From Amycolatopsis pretoriensis (GTDB taxonomy: Bacteria > Actinomycetota > Actinomycetes > Mycobacteriales > Pseudonocardiaceae), in assembly GCF_900107925.1 (NCBI RefSeq), contig NZ_FNUJ01000002.1:186001-250000 (forward strand): a stretch of DNA of 64,000 nucleotides, written 5' to 3'. Shown here piece by piece: positions 1 to 8,928 of the stretch. Under the pieces are notes generated by a model. It did no database searches. It was not told where the DNA came from and was given only the letters and a program-made list of their open reading frames with translations. The position numbers and the translations under genes were made by a program. The stretch's first letter is position 1. Every line of letters starts with the position of its first letter.

Positions 1-2
1 TC

Positions 3-53
3 GAAGCCCTCGAGCCGGGCACTTACGGCGTCGAGATCTCCGAGTACGTCTAG
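3..53 (+). CDS. 3' end of an unidentified gene
   Basis: An open frame runs in from the left edge and ends with EPGTYGVEISEYV followed by TAG. Fourteen of its sixteen sense codons end in G or C, as expected for coding DNA here. The last four bases overlap the end of the convergent gene at 50-826. Too little is present to name a family. Confidence 0.5.
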   Translation, partial: EALEPGTYGVEISEYV

Positions 54-826
54 GACGGCGGCGCGAGCTTTTCGCAGAGCGCGGCGGGAAACCGCGGTTC
101 CACGGCCAGGATCTCGCCGCAGCCGCCCCCGTTCGCCGACGCGAACGACGCCCAGCCGTTGCCCGCCCACCGGTAGGCGACCCGGTTCGCGCGCTGGCCG
201 CTGTGCCGCTGCAGGTCGTGGATCAGCCAGTCCTGGACGCACGCCCGCGTGGTCCCGGAGTACTCGGCTTCCGCGCTGAACTCCGCCTGCGCCACCCAGG
301 CCGGGTCGCAGTGGTCCGCCGGCGGTTCGCAGCCGAGGATCTTGTCGCACTTCCGCCAGCCGCCGGAAACCAGTCCCCACGTGTCCTCGGCGTTGACGAC
401 CACCGGCCGTTTCCCGATCGCGGCCGCCGCGGTCAGCGGGAAGTCGGCCGGGGCCGTTTCGCAGTGCGGGCCGCCACCGGGCCGGAAGAGGACGGCGGCG
501 TCGATCCGGGTGGCGGACTCGGTGACCTCCACGTGCGGGCCGACGGCACAGGCCGGCAGGTCGACGCGCAGGACCGCGCTGCGGTCGTCCGGCCCCGGCC
601 GGAGATCCGTGACCCACGCGGTCATGGTCCCCGGCCCGGTCGGCACGACCGGCGGCGTCGGCGAGGTGGGCGCGGACGCCGCCGTCGGCGCGAGCGGTGC
701 GGGCGACGCCTTCGGCGCGGAGACACTGCGGTACGGGATGTCCAGCGCCAGCACCAGCCCGAAGGCGAGCCCGCCCGCCGCGAGCGTCCCGAACGTCCAC
801 AACACCGGTTTGACGAATCTCCGCAC
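50..826 (-). CDS. Membrane-anchored cysteine-rich protein, unknown function
   Basis: This 258-residue protein has a short basic N-terminus (VRRFVK), one hydrophobic helix at about residues 7-28 and an Ala/Pro/Thr-rich linker to about residue 65. The extracytoplasmic C-terminal domain carries eight cysteines (in contexts such as PHCETA, KCDKILGC, DHCDPA, GGCGEIL), which suggests disulfides. The GTG at 826 is chosen because a GGGGGC ribosome-binding stretch precedes it and it puts the helix at the N-terminus; the frame stays open further upstream without such support. No family was recognised. It reads in the same direction as pdxS and may once have followed it directly, before the 31-bp repeat-bounded segment appeared between them. 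Confidence 0.7.
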   Translation of the reverse strand: MRRFVKPVLWTFGTLAAGGLAFGLVLALDIPYRSVSAPKASPAPLAPTAASAPTSPTPPVVPTGPGTMTAWVTDLRPGPDDRSAVLRVDLPACAVGPHVEVTESATRIDAAVLFRPGGGPHCETAPADFPLTAAAAIGKRPVVVNAEDTWGLVSGGWRKCDKILGCEPPADHCDPAWVAQAEFSAEAEYSGTTRACVQDWLIHDLQRHSGQRANRVAYRWAGNGWASFASANGGGCGEILAVEPRFPAALCEKLAPPS

Positions 827-866
827 CGAAGCCCCCCATGCTCGGCGCGAGCCTAGCGGGTGCCGG

Positions 867-897
867 TCACCAGCCGCGCTCGGCGAGGCGGTGCGGC
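867..897. repeat. 31-bp direct repeat, copy of the pdxS 3' end (left)
   Basis: Bases 867-897 are identical to 2148-2178, the last ten codons of pdxS including its TGA. Identity stops abruptly on both sides. The two copies bracket the gene at 971-2098, start-to-start distance 1,281 bp, like attL/attR sites left by site-specific integration into a gene 3' end. Confidence 0.9.
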
Positions 898-970
898 CTC
901 GCCGCATGCGTGCCCGCGGGTGGCTTGACGTCACGCGCGTCCGTCTCACCAGAACGACGGGCGAGACGCT

Positions 971-2098
971 TCAGGGCATAGGTATGACCTGACCTCCAAC
1001 CTGGCGGTCCTGAGCTTCGTCGAGAGCTGCGAGCACGCGGCCTGGATCGTCGATCAGCTCGAACAGGCCGCTCGTCCGGCGCGCCCACAGGATCGGATCC
1101 TCCCGCTCGGCCAATGCCGCGGCCGACGCAAACTGGCCTTGGAGGTTGACTGGCAGCCGACCAGCCAGAGCTGCCCCGAGCCGGCGACAAAGGACGGCTC
1201 GTGGCGAAGACGGCCGCACGAACCGGCTCAGTCCCCCTGTCACCGGTGCGACGGTGTCGGGAATGTCAGCGAGAGCTGCGACGGCATCGCGCACCCAGCC
1301 GCCGTCCCACGCTTCGGTGAGCGGTACGGCTACCTGCTGGACCACGGCAATCGCCCCTCGCCCCAGAGCCAGGGAAAGCCCACCGGGGTCCTCGTGGTAG
1401 TTCAGGTAGCGGGCGACATCGACTCCCGGAGGGCACACTTCGCCGAGGACCACGTCGCCGACGAAGTTGCTCGGGTCGACGAGCCAGCCCTCCCGCACCA
1501 CCACGGACGGCTTCAAATGAACTCGGTACAAATAGAACTGGGCACCATGCTCGGCCTGGTCGTCGATCCGCCTCAGCATGTTGTGGACCGCGGCCTCGTA
1601 CGTGCCGACATGGAGCGCCTTCGCCCGCTGGCCCGCAGCCCACTCGGCGACCCGCTGGTCACCACCCATCGCAATGCGGGCTTCGGCAGTGAGCAGGGCT
1701 GCGGGATCGAAGTCTTTCGTCGGCCAGTCCGGCTGCGTGCTGGTGTGATACCAAGAGAACCTGGAGACCTTGTCGTCGTCGAGCGCGGGATCGTCAGGGT
1801 CGACCGTCACCCGGGGCGAGTCCTCGTGCTCGCAGGTCATGCCGCAGCCGGGGCACATCTCCGTCGCCTGTTCCCACCGGTCGATCCAGTCAAGATCCAC
1901 CTTCCACCGATGCCCGCAGGCCCCGCACAGCATCCGCCGCTCGCGCGAGAAGTCGATCCGCCGTTCCACGGCTCCATTCTCCGTGCGCTCCGTCGCGGCG
2001 TTGGCGATGACCAGCGTCACCACCTGGTGCGGCACGATTTTCTCGGCGAACGAGTCGAGGCCTTCAGCATCCGCAGCGCCGAAACGACCCGGGCCCAC
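971..2098 (-). CDS. Zinc-ribbon protein of unknown function inside a direct-repeat-bounded insert
   Basis: The protein has 375 residues. An N-terminal zinc ribbon is formed by CGAC at about residue 58 and CPGC about 25 residues later, with a further Cys (MTC) just after. The remainder is a mixed, mainly soluble region (VSRFSWYHTSTQPDWP, HGAQFYLYRVHL) with no family I recognise. No transmembrane helix or signal peptide is seen. The GTG at 2098 has GAGG nine bases upstream; a GTG about 25 codons further in is an alternative. It is the only gene between the two copies of the 31-bp pdxS repeat, so it is probably horizontally acquired cargo. Confidence 0.7.
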   Translation of the reverse strand: MGPGRFGAADAEGLDSFAEKIVPHQVVTLVIANAATERTENGAVERRIDFSRERRMLCGACGHRWKVDLDWIDRWEQATEMCPGCGMTCEHEDSPRVTVDPDDPALDDDKVSRFSWYHTSTQPDWPTKDFDPAALLTAEARIAMGGDQRVAEWAAGQRAKALHVGTYEAAVHNMLRRIDDQAEHGAQFYLYRVHLKPSVVVREGWLVDPSNFVGDVVLGEVCPPGVDVARYLNYHEDPGGLSLALGRGAIAVVQQVAVPLTEAWDGGWVRDAVAALADIPDTVAPVTGGLSRFVRPSSPRAVLCRRLGAALAGRLPVNLQGQFASAAALAEREDPILWARRTSGLFELIDDPGRVLAALDEAQDRQVGGQVIPMP

Positions 2099-2147
2099 GC
2101 TGCCAAACCTCGGCGGCGTGAGCCCGAATCACCTCGTGTTCAAACGT

Positions 2148-2178
2148 TCACCAGCCGCGCTCGGCGAGGCGGTGCGGC
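2148..2178. repeat. 31-bp direct repeat, resident copy at the pdxS 3' end (right)
   Basis: This copy forms the authentic end of pdxS, coding for HRLAERGW and the stop. It is identical to 867-897 at all 31 positions, so insertion at this site would leave pdxS intact, the usual property of integrases that target gene 3' ends. Confidence 0.9.
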
Positions 2179-3068
2179 TCCGGGAGCTCCTCGACGTTGA
2201 TCCCCACCATCGCCTCGCCCAGGCCGCGCGACACCTTCGCCAGCACGTCCGGGTCGTCGTAGAACGTCGTCGCCTTGACGATCGCCGCCGCGCGCTGGGC
2301 CGGGTTGCCGGACTTGAAGATGCCCGAGCCGACGAACACGCCCTCGGCGCCGAGCTGCATCATCATCGCCGCGTCGGCCGGCGTCGCGATGCCGCCCGCG
2401 GTGAACAACACCACCGGCAGCTTGCCGGCCTGCGCCACCTCGCGGACCAGCTCGTACGGCGCCTGAAGCTCCTTCGCGGCCACGAACAGCTCGTCCTCCG
2501 GCAGCGACGTGAGCCGGCGGATCTCGCCGCGGATCTGACGCATGTGCGTGGTCGCGTTGGAGACGTCGCCGGTGCCGGCCTCGCCCTTGGAGCGGATCAT
2601 CGCCGCGCCCTCGGTGATCCGGCGCAGCGCCTCGCCCAGGTTGGTCGCGCCGCAGACGAAGGGCACCGTGAACGCCCACTTGTCGATGTGGTTGGCGTAG
2701 TCGGCCGGGGTGAGCACCTCGGACTCGTCCACGTAGTCGACCCCGAGGGACTGCAGCACCTGCGCCTCGACGAAGTGGCCGATGCGGGCCTTCGCCATCA
2801 CCGGGATCGAGACGGCCTCGATGATGCCGTCGATCAGGTCGGGGTCGCTCATCCGCGCGACGCCGCCCTGGGCGCGGATGTCGGCGGGCACGCGCTCCAG
2901 CGCCATGACCGCGACCGCGCCGGCGTCCTCGGCGATCTTGGCCTGCTCGGCGGTGACCACGTCCATGATCACGCCGCCCTTGAGCATCTCGGCCATGCCG
3001 CGCTTCACCTTGGCGGTGCCGGTGACGGACTGGACGGTGCCACTGGAGGTGGTCTGCTGCTCGGACAC
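2148..3068 (-). CDS. pdxS: Pyridoxal 5'-phosphate synthase, synthase subunit PdxS
   Basis: PdxS condenses ribose 5-phosphate, glyceraldehyde 3-phosphate and PdxT-supplied ammonia to PLP in the deoxyxylulose-independent B6 pathway. The 306-residue TIM barrel shows the family hallmarks: GGVIMDVV near the start, [16 protein letters not shown] with the substrate-binding lysine, [13 protein letters not shown] and [11 protein letters not shown] for phosphate binding. The GTG at 3068 is chosen over an in-frame GTG at 3086 because GAAAGG lies seven bases upstream and [10 protein letters not shown] is a typical family N-terminus. The partner pdxT, often close by in actinobacteria, is not in the window; the downstream position is occupied by the repeat-bounded insert. 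Confidence 0.97.
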   Translation of the reverse strand: MSEQQTTSSGTVQSVTGTAKVKRGMAEMLKGGVIMDVVTAEQAKIAEDAGAVAVMALERVPADIRAQGGVARMSDPDLIDGIIEAVSIPVMAKARIGHFVEAQVLQSLGVDYVDESEVLTPADYANHIDKWAFTVPFVCGATNLGEALRRITEGAAMIRSKGEAGTGDVSNATTHMRQIRGEIRRLTSLPEDELFVAAKELQAPYELVREVAQAGKLPVVLFTAGGIATPADAAMMMQLGAEGVFVGSGIFKSGNPAQRAAAIVKATTFYDDPDVLAKVSRGLGEAMVGINVEELPEPHRLAERGW

Positions 3069-3156
3069 GACGAGGCCTTTCGACACGAAAACGGGGGTTA
3101 CGCATCCGAGAGTAGGTCCGTGGTGGACCCTTCAAGCAGGCCAGTACGCGGCTATC

Positions 3157-4140
3157 TCAGGAGTCCACTTCCGGCACCCCCGCGACCAGGACTTCCGCAG
3201 CCCGGGTGCGTGCGTAGAGCACGTGACGTCCGGCACGGTGCCCGCTGACCAGGCCCGCGGCCTTCAGGACGCCCAGGTGCTGCGACACGGCCCCGGCGCT
3301 GAGCCGGGTCCGGCGGGCGAGCTCGGTCGTCGACGCCGGCGCGGTCAGCTCGGTCAGCAGCAGGGCGCGGCCGCGGCCGACGACGGCGGCCAGCGCGCCG
3401 GGCGCCGTCGCGGTGCCGGTCTCCCAGAGCGTCGCGATCCCGCGTGGCGGGTAGCGCAGCACCGGCTGCCACCGCGGGTCGGTCTTGGAGAACACCCGCG
3501 GCCAGACGAACGCCGAGGGCACGAGCACCAGGCCGCGCCCGTCGAGCGGCACGGCCGCGTGCAGGTGGCGGTGCGCGACCGTGAGCGTGCCGCCCTCCCA
3601 GCGGACCAGCGGCGTGAGGTCGTTGAACAGCTCCGCGGCCCCGCCCTGGGCCAGCATCCGCGACCGGTGCAGCACGTCGGCTTCGAGCAGCGCGCGGATG
3701 CGCGGCCAGTCGTGGGCCAGCACCAGCTCCCAGTACTGCTCCATCAACGTCGCGAGCCGCTCGAGACCGGCCTCCGGGTCGCGGTGGAAGCGGTTCACCG
3801 CGGGTGTGCGCGGCCCGGCCATCGCGTCCACCTCGCGCCGGACGACGCGGGCGGGCACGTCACGCAGGTCCGCCAGCTCGTCGGCGAGCTCCGGCAACGG
3901 CGTCGACGGCGTCGCGGCCAGGAAACCGGGCAGGTGCCGCAGCGGGACGAGCTCGCGCAGCAGCCCGATGTCCAGCCCGGCCTCGTCGAGCGCGGCGGTG
4001 GCGCGCTTGACCCACGGCAGGTGCAGCGCGTGCTCCCCCGGCTGGTTCAGGACGCGCACGCTCGCCACGATCTCCCACGCCGGGGAGAACGCGAACCGGG
4101 TGTGCGCCAGGTCCTCTGTGGAGAATGCCAGGTCGAGCAC
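3157..4140 (-). CDS. ArsR-family winged-helix regulator with N-terminal DUF5937-like domain
   Basis: The 327-residue protein has a long N-terminal domain (about 1-240) of the kind seen in large actinobacterial ArsR-type regulators. A C-terminal winged helix follows (STTELARRTRLSAGAVSQHL, then KAAGLVSGHRAGRHVLYART). No ArsR metal-binding cysteines are seen, so it is probably not a metal sensor; the effector is unknown. The GTG at 4140 has GAGAGG six bases upstream. It ends only about 90 bp from the pdxS start and is transcribed the same way, and it is followed upstream by the divergently unrelated flavin oxidase gene, so no clear target can be named. Confidence 0.85.
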   Translation of the reverse strand: MLDLAFSTEDLAHTRFAFSPAWEIVASVRVLNQPGEHALHLPWVKRATAALDEAGLDIGLLRELVPLRHLPGFLAATPSTPLPELADELADLRDVPARVVRREVDAMAGPRTPAVNRFHRDPEAGLERLATLMEQYWELVLAHDWPRIRALLEADVLHRSRMLAQGGAAELFNDLTPLVRWEGGTLTVAHRHLHAAVPLDGRGLVLVPSAFVWPRVFSKTDPRWQPVLRYPPRGIATLWETGTATAPGALAAVVGRGRALLLTELTAPASTTELARRTRLSAGAVSQHLGVLKAAGLVSGHRAGRHVLYARTRAAEVLVAGVPEVDS

Positions 4141-4171
4141 GCGCTGCCTCTCTGCCGACGTGCCGCGGAGC

Positions 4172-5614
4172 TTACGTCTCTCCGATATGGACAGTCGAGC
4201 GGGGCGCCGAAAGTCCTTGCGGGAAAGCGAAAATTCCTCGCGGGTCGTACTTCCGGGCGACCGCACGCAGCCGCGGCAGGTTGACCCCGTAGTAGGCCTC
4301 GGCCCAGTCCGGCATCTCCGGGTCGAGGTAGTTGACGTAGCCGGTGCGGCCGAACTCCGGCCCGAGCCCGTCGCGCACGGCCGCGAGCGAACGCCGTGCG
4401 CCGGCTTCGCCGCCGTCCCCCGGTGCCGCGCCGTGCAGGAACTGGAGGCTGGCGAGCGCGCTCCGGTACGGGAACGCGGTTTCCCGGGCGCCGACGCGCG
4501 CGATGGCGCCACCCGCCGAGTCGACGATCGTGCGGACACCCGGGTCGCGCGTCAGCACGCCGACGACCGCGCCGGGGTCGGCGAGCGGCCGGGTCAGCAT
4601 CCGCGACGTGCCGATGTAGGTCCCCCGGTCCGCGGCCGCCGCCGGCCGGGATTCCTGGTCGTCGAACGAGCGCATCGCGGTCAGGTGCTCCTCGACGGTC
4701 TCCTCCCACTTGGTCGGCGCGGTGCCGACGCGGCGCACGAGGTCTTCGAGCAGCGCGTGCATCCGCGCGCGCGGCCCGAGGAAGGTGCCGCCGAGGCTGG
4801 CCTCGTTCCACGCCAGGCCCATCCCCGACCACAGCTCATCCGGTGCGGCCGGCTGCCACTCCTGCCACGCGGCGAGCAGGGCGGCCCCGGCGGCGGGCGG
4901 GAACTCGAGGGCGAACGTGGCGACGTCGACGGCCGGCACCGTCCGGAAGGTGAAGCCGGTGACGATCCCGAAGTTCCCGCCCCCGCCGCCGCGCAGCGCC
5001 CAGAACAGGTCCGGCTCCGCGGTCGCCGACACCGTCCGCACCCGGCCGTCGGCCGTGACGATCCGCGCCGCCTCCAGGTGGTCGCACGTCAGCCCGTACT
5101 TCCGGTCGAGGACGCCGACCCCGCCGCCGAGGGCGAGCCCGGCGATGCCGACCGTGCCGCAGCTGCCCGCCGGCAGCACCCGGCCGGCCGCGGCGAGCGC
5201 CGTCGCGATCGGGCCCAGCCGGGCTCCGGCGCCGATCAGCGCACGGCCGTCGGGGCGCGCCTCGATCCCGGAAAACCGGCTCAGGTCCACGACGATCCCG
5301 CCGTCCACTGTGGAATAGCCGGGGTAGCTGTGCCCGCCGCTGCGCGCCGCCACCGGCAAGCGGTGCCGCGCGGCGAAGGCGACGGCCTCCTGGACGTCCT
5401 CGACGCGCGCGGCGCCGACGACGGCGGCCGGCACCCGGTCGTCGTACATCGTGAAGAAACCCTGCTTGGCCTCCGGGTAACCGGGGTCGCCCGGCCGGAA
5501 GAGCGGCCCCGAAAGCCGCTTCCGGAGCCGGTCCCAGTCGTCCGGCGGCGGCCACCCCGCCAGGCCCGCCACCGGCACCGCTCCGGAAACCCGCAAGAAA
5601 GTCCGCCTGTCCAC
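4172..5614 (-). CDS. Tat-exported FAD-linked oxidase, berberine-bridge-enzyme type
   Basis: The protein has 480 residues. It begins VDRRTFLRVSG, a twin-arginine signal (RRTFL), so export in folded form with FAD is predicted. A PP-loop FAD-binding domain follows with RSGGHSYPGYS, whose His is the usual 8-alpha-histidyl FAD attachment site, and GSCGTVGIAGLALGGG, whose Cys could give a second covalent bond. The C-terminal BBE motif (YYGVNLPRLRAVARKYDP) completes the family. Such enzymes oxidise sugars or alcohols of secondary metabolites; the substrate here cannot be read. The GTG at 5614 has AGGGGGA seven bases upstream. The 5743 gene lies divergently about 130 bp away. Confidence 0.92.
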   Translation of the reverse strand: MDRRTFLRVSGAVPVAGLAGWPPPDDWDRLRKRLSGPLFRPGDPGYPEAKQGFFTMYDDRVPAAVVGAARVEDVQEAVAFAARHRLPVAARSGGHSYPGYSTVDGGIVVDLSRFSGIEARPDGRALIGAGARLGPIATALAAAGRVLPAGSCGTVGIAGLALGGGVGVLDRKYGLTCDHLEAARIVTADGRVRTVSATAEPDLFWALRGGGGGNFGIVTGFTFRTVPAVDVATFALEFPPAAGAALLAAWQEWQPAAPDELWSGMGLAWNEASLGGTFLGPRARMHALLEDLVRRVGTAPTKWEETVEEHLTAMRSFDDQESRPAAAADRGTYIGTSRMLTRPLADPGAVVGVLTRDPGVRTIVDSAGGAIARVGARETAFPYRSALASLQFLHGAAPGDGGEAGARRSLAAVRDGLGPEFGRTGYVNYLDPEMPDWAEAYYGVNLPRLRAVARKYDPRGIFAFPQGLSAPRSTVHIGET

Positions 5615-5742
5615 GTCAGTCCCCCTGCCCCGTGTCCCCGGGCATTCGGCTGGTCCCGGGAGCCCTGCCTTGCCGTGACCAGGGTAGCGGGTGTGTGATC
5701 GAGGACACATCCCGTCCACCAGCCGTTCGCCGAGGAGTCGTC

Positions 5743-7851
5743 ATGGCAGACAAACAAGCCAAGAACGCCGACACCGGGGCCGCCGTCGCTGTGAACGACC
5801 CCGCCAAGGTCCGCAACGTCGTGCTCGTCGGCCCGTCCGGCTCGGGGAAGACCACGCTCACGGAGGCCCTGCTGGCGGCGTCCGGCACCGTCCCGCGGGC
5901 GGGCTCGGTGGTCGACGGGACGACGGTGTGCGACCACGACCCCGCGGCGGTGCGCCAGCAGCGTTCGGTCGGCCTCTCGGTCGCGCCGGTGCTGCACCAG
6001 GGCCACAAGATCAACCTGATCGACACGCCCGGGTACGCCGATTTCGTCGGGGAGCTGCGGGCCGGGCTGCGCGCGGCCGACGCGGCCTTGTTCGTCGTCT
6101 GCGCCGCCGAGGGCGTCGACGCGGCGACGGTCGCGGTGTGGGAAGAGTGCGCGGCGGTCGGGATGCCGCGCGCGGTCGTCGTCTCCCGGCTCGACCACCA
6201 CCGGGCCGACGCGATGGCCGAGATCGCCGCCTGCCAGGCCGCGTTCGGCGACGGCGTGCTGCCGCTGTACCTGCCCGCGGGCGACGGCCTGGTCGGGCTG
6301 ATCACCCAGCGGTACTTCGACTACTCCGGCGGGCACCCGCCGAAACTCGGCGAGCCCGACCCGGCCGACCTGGAACGGATGGCCGAGGCCCGCAACGAGC
6401 TGATCGAAGGGATCATCGCCGAGAGCGAGGACGAGTCCCTGATGGACCGCTACCTCGCCGGCGAGGAGATCGCCGAGGAGACCCTCATCGCCGACCTCGA
6501 AACCGCCGTCGCGCGCGGGTCGTTCCACCCGGTGATCCCGGTGTGTGCGACCAGCGGCCTCGGCCTGGCCGAGGTGCTCGACGGGATCGTGCGCGCGTTC
6601 CCCTCGCCCCTGGAGCACAACCCACCCGACGTCACCACGCCGGACGGCGCCGAGCACGCGGCCATCACCGCCGACCCCGAGGGCCCCCTCGCCGCGGAGG
6701 TCGTCCGGACGGCCGTCGACTCCTACGTCGGCCGGGTGTCCCTCGTCCGGGTGTTCTCCGGGACGCTGCGGCCGGAGCGGCCGGTGCACGTGTCCGGGCA
6801 CGGCCTCGCCGAACGCGGCCACGAGGACCACGACGCCGACGAGCGCGTCGCGCACCTCTACTCCCCGCTCGGCGCGAACCTGCGCGAAGTGCCCTACTGC
6901 GTCGCGGGTGACCTCTGCGCCCTGACGAAGGTCGGCTCGGCCGAAACCGGCGACACCGTGTCGTCGCCGGAGGAACCGTTGCTGATGGAACCGTGGGCGA
7001 TGCCCGAGCCGCTGCTGCCGGTCGCGGTGATCGCGAAGACCCGCAGCGACGAGGACACGTTGGCCCGCAACCTTTCCCGCCTGGTCGCCGGCGACCCGAC
7101 GCTGCGGCTGGACCGCAACGCCGAGACCGCCCAGCTGGTGCTGTGGTGCATGGGCGAGGCGCACGCCGACGTCGTGCTCTCGCGGCTGCGGGCCGGCGGC
7201 GCGGACGTCGAAACCGAACCGGTGAAGATCAGCCTGCGTTCGACGTTCGCCAAGCCGGCCAAGGGACACGGGCGGCACGTGAAGCAGTCCGGCGGCCACG
7301 GCCAGTTCGCCGTCTGCGACATCGAGGTCGAGCCGCTGCCGCGCGGCGGCGGGTTCCAGTTCGTCGACAAGGTCGTCGGCGGCTCGGTGCCCCACCAGTT
7401 CATCCCGAGCGTGGAGAAGGGGGTGCGGGCCCAGCTGCAGAAGGGACTGGCCGACGGGCACCCGGTGGTCGACGTGAAGGTGACGCTGGTCGACGGGAAA
7501 GCCCACAGCGTCGACTCCTCCGACGCGGCGTTCCAGACCGCGGGTGCGCTCGCCCTGCGCGAAGCGGCGGCCAACGGGCACATCACGATGCTGGAGCCCC
7601 TCGAAGAGGTGGCGATCCGGTTGCCGGACGAGCACCTCGGCACGGTGCTGGGCGACCTCTCCTCGCGCCGGGGCCGGGTGCTGGGCACCGAGGCCGGCGA
7701 CGGCGGCCGGACGGTGATCCGGGCGGAGGTCCCCGCGACGGAACTGGTGCGCTACCTGATCGACCTGCGCTCGATGACGTCGGGCACGGCGACGTTCACG
7801 CGCCGCCACGCGCGCTTCGAGCCGATGCCGGAAGGGATGGCGGTGCGCTGA
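5743..7851 (+). CDS. Elongation factor G-like translational GTPase (FusA2 type)
   Basis: The 702-residue protein follows EF-G domain order: GTPase domain to about 270, then domains II-V. G1 is GPSGSGKTTL instead of the AHVDAGKTT of true EF-G. G3 is DTPGY. The guanine-specifying NKxD motif is replaced by SRLD. Domain IV carries GHGRHVKQSGGHGQFAVCD, and the EF-G C-terminus (ITMLEPLEEV, LGDLSSRRGRVLG) is clear. These deviations match the mycobacterial EF-G-like paralogue group rather than the essential fusA. The role is unknown, and ribosome-linked quality control or hibernation is only a guess. GAGGAG sits five bases before the ATG. Confidence 0.93.
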   Translation: MADKQAKNADTGAAVAVNDPAKVRNVVLVGPSGSGKTTLTEALLAASGTVPRAGSVVDGTTVCDHDPAAVRQQRSVGLSVAPVLHQGHKINLIDTPGYADFVGELRAGLRAADAALFVVCAAEGVDAATVAVWEECAAVGMPRAVVVSRLDHHRADAMAEIAACQAAFGDGVLPLYLPAGDGLVGLITQRYFDYSGGHPPKLGEPDPADLERMAEARNELIEGIIAESEDESLMDRYLAGEEIAEETLIADLETAVARGSFHPVIPVCATSGLGLAEVLDGIVRAFPSPLEHNPPDVTTPDGAEHAAITADPEGPLAAEVVRTAVDSYVGRVSLVRVFSGTLRPERPVHVSGHGLAERGHEDHDADERVAHLYSPLGANLREVPYCVAGDLCALTKVGSAETGDTVSSPEEPLLMEPWAMPEPLLPVAVIAKTRSDEDTLARNLSRLVAGDPTLRLDRNAETAQLVLWCMGEAHADVVLSRLRAGGADVETEPVKISLRSTFAKPAKGHGRHVKQSGGHGQFAVCDIEVEPLPRGGGFQFVDKVVGGSVPHQFIPSVEKGVRAQLQKGLADGHPVVDVKVTLVDGKAHSVDSSDAAFQTAGALALREAAANGHITMLEPLEEVAIRLPDEHLGTVLGDLSSRRGRVLGTEAGDGGRTVIRAEVPATELVRYLIDLRSMTSGTATFTRRHARFEPMPEGMAVR

Positions 7852-7854
7852 GGG

Positions 7855-8358
7855 TCAGAAGTCGAAGCCGCCGGGCCGGTCGTTGCGGTCGGCCAGCAGG
7901 CCGGCGAGGGTCGCGATGGCGATCTCCGGCGGCGTGCGCGAGCCGATGTTCAGCCCGACCGGCCGGTGCACGCGGGCGATGTCGTCGTCGGTGACGCCGA
8001 GTCCGCGCAACGCGGTCACGTGCGGGCCCGGGTGCCGCGGGTTGCCCAGCACGCCGACCCAGCGCGGGTTGCCGCCGAGCGCGGCCTTCAGCACCTCGCC
8101 CAGCTCCGGCCGGTGGTGGTCGGTGACGACGACGTCCGCCGAGCCGTCCAGCGGCGGCAGCGTCGTGTCCGCCTCGATGCCGTCGGGCACGTCGGTGGCG
8201 CGCGCGGCGTCCGGCTCGAACAGCGCGACGTGGTAGCCGAGGTCGCGGGCGAACGTCAGCAGGTACCGCGAAACCGGCGACGCGAACACCGCCACCAGGG
8301 TCCGCACACCGGGGTCGGCCTCGGCTTTGCCGTGGGCGACGTCGCAGGTCTCGCTCAT
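7855..8358 (-). CDS. XdhC-like Rossmann-fold protein
   Basis: The 167-residue protein corresponds to the C-terminal Rossmann domain of the XdhC/CoxI family, which helps insert and sulfurate the molybdenum cofactor in xanthine dehydrogenase or CO dehydrogenase. Visible features are VAVFASPVSRYLLTFARDLGY, VVVTDHHRPELGEVL, the loop GVLGNPRHPG and the C-terminal RPVGLNIGSRTPPEIAIA that is highly typical of the family. The N-terminal XdhC domain is absent, so this is a short form. No molybdoenzyme gene is nearby. Its stop lies four bases from the stop of the convergent EF-G-like gene. Confidence 0.88.
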   Translation of the reverse strand: MSETCDVAHGKAEADPGVRTLVAVFASPVSRYLLTFARDLGYHVALFEPDAARATDVPDGIEADTTLPPLDGSADVVVTDHHRPELGEVLKAALGGNPRWVGVLGNPRHPGPHVTALRGLGVTDDDIARVHRPVGLNIGSRTPPEIAIATLAGLLADRNDRPGGFDF

Positions 8359-8371
8359 GCCGCCCAGTGTG

Positions 8372-8638
8372 TCAGCCGCCGCCCTGTTCGCCCACCGTCA
8401 CGCGGAACTGCCAGACGTCGGTCTTGCCCTTCACCAGCACCAGGTAGCCGTCGCCGACGCGCAGCACGACCCGGTTCTGCGGGGACGACGGCCGCGGCGG
8501 CCGGTGCTGCTTGGCGAGCAGGTACGCCTCGCCGAACGCGGTGTCGCGGTCCGGGTACCCCGCCGCGTCGGCGACGCCCCAGCCCCGCCCGTCGCCCGCG
8601 CCGCCCTGCTCTTCGATGACGACCCACCACGTACTCAT
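8372..8638 (-). CDS. Small tandem paralogue 3 of 3, unknown function
   Basis: This 88-residue protein (MSTWWVVIEEQGGAGDGRGW) shares its framework with the two genes upstream: WWVVxEEQ at the start, a GDGRxW turn, an acidic/basic central helix, RVVLRVGDGYLVLVKG and a closing beta-strand pattern (WQFRVTV). It has no signal peptide or membrane segment. The three copies lie head to tail at the end of the pimA operon; this one follows after a 32-bp gap. Family and function were not recognised. Confidence 0.75.
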   Translation of the reverse strand: MSTWWVVIEEQGGAGDGRGWGVADAAGYPDRDTAFGEAYLLAKQHRPPRPSSPQNRVVLRVGDGYLVLVKGKTDVWQFRVTVGEQGGG

Positions 8639-8670
8639 ACCCGTACGACGCAGCCGGGTGCCCCGCGGTT

Positions 8671-8928
8671 TCAGATCTCTTCGAGCACGCTCAGCCGGAA
8701 GTGGAACGTCGACGTCCGGCCCTCGACGATCACCAGGTAGCCCCCGGCGCCGCGCAGCACCTTCCGCGACTTCGGCGACCACGGGTAGACCGGCTGGTAC
8801 TCCCGCGCGAGCCGCTCGGCCTCGGCTTCGGCGGTCGCCTGGTCGTCGTAGGGGAACGTCTCGGACAGCGACCAGGCGCGGCCGTCACCCGCGCCGCGCT
8901 GCTCCTCGACGACCACCCACCAGCTCAC
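8671..8928 (-). CDS. Small tandem paralogue 2 of 3, unknown function
   Basis: The 85-residue protein starts VSWWVVVEEQRGAGDGRAW and ends with GGYLVIVEGRTSTFHFRLSV. It is clearly homologous to its two neighbours, with about half the positions shared by eye. The GTG start overlaps the preceding stop as GTGA, so the two are probably translationally coupled. The repeated pattern of strand-rich segments with conserved Trp and Gly suggests a small soluble fold, perhaps an oligomer of related subunits. Confidence 0.78.
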   Translation of the reverse strand: MSWWVVVEEQRGAGDGRAWSLSETFPYDDQATAEAEAERLAREYQPVYPWSPKSRKVLRGAGGYLVIVEGRTSTFHFRLSVLEEI

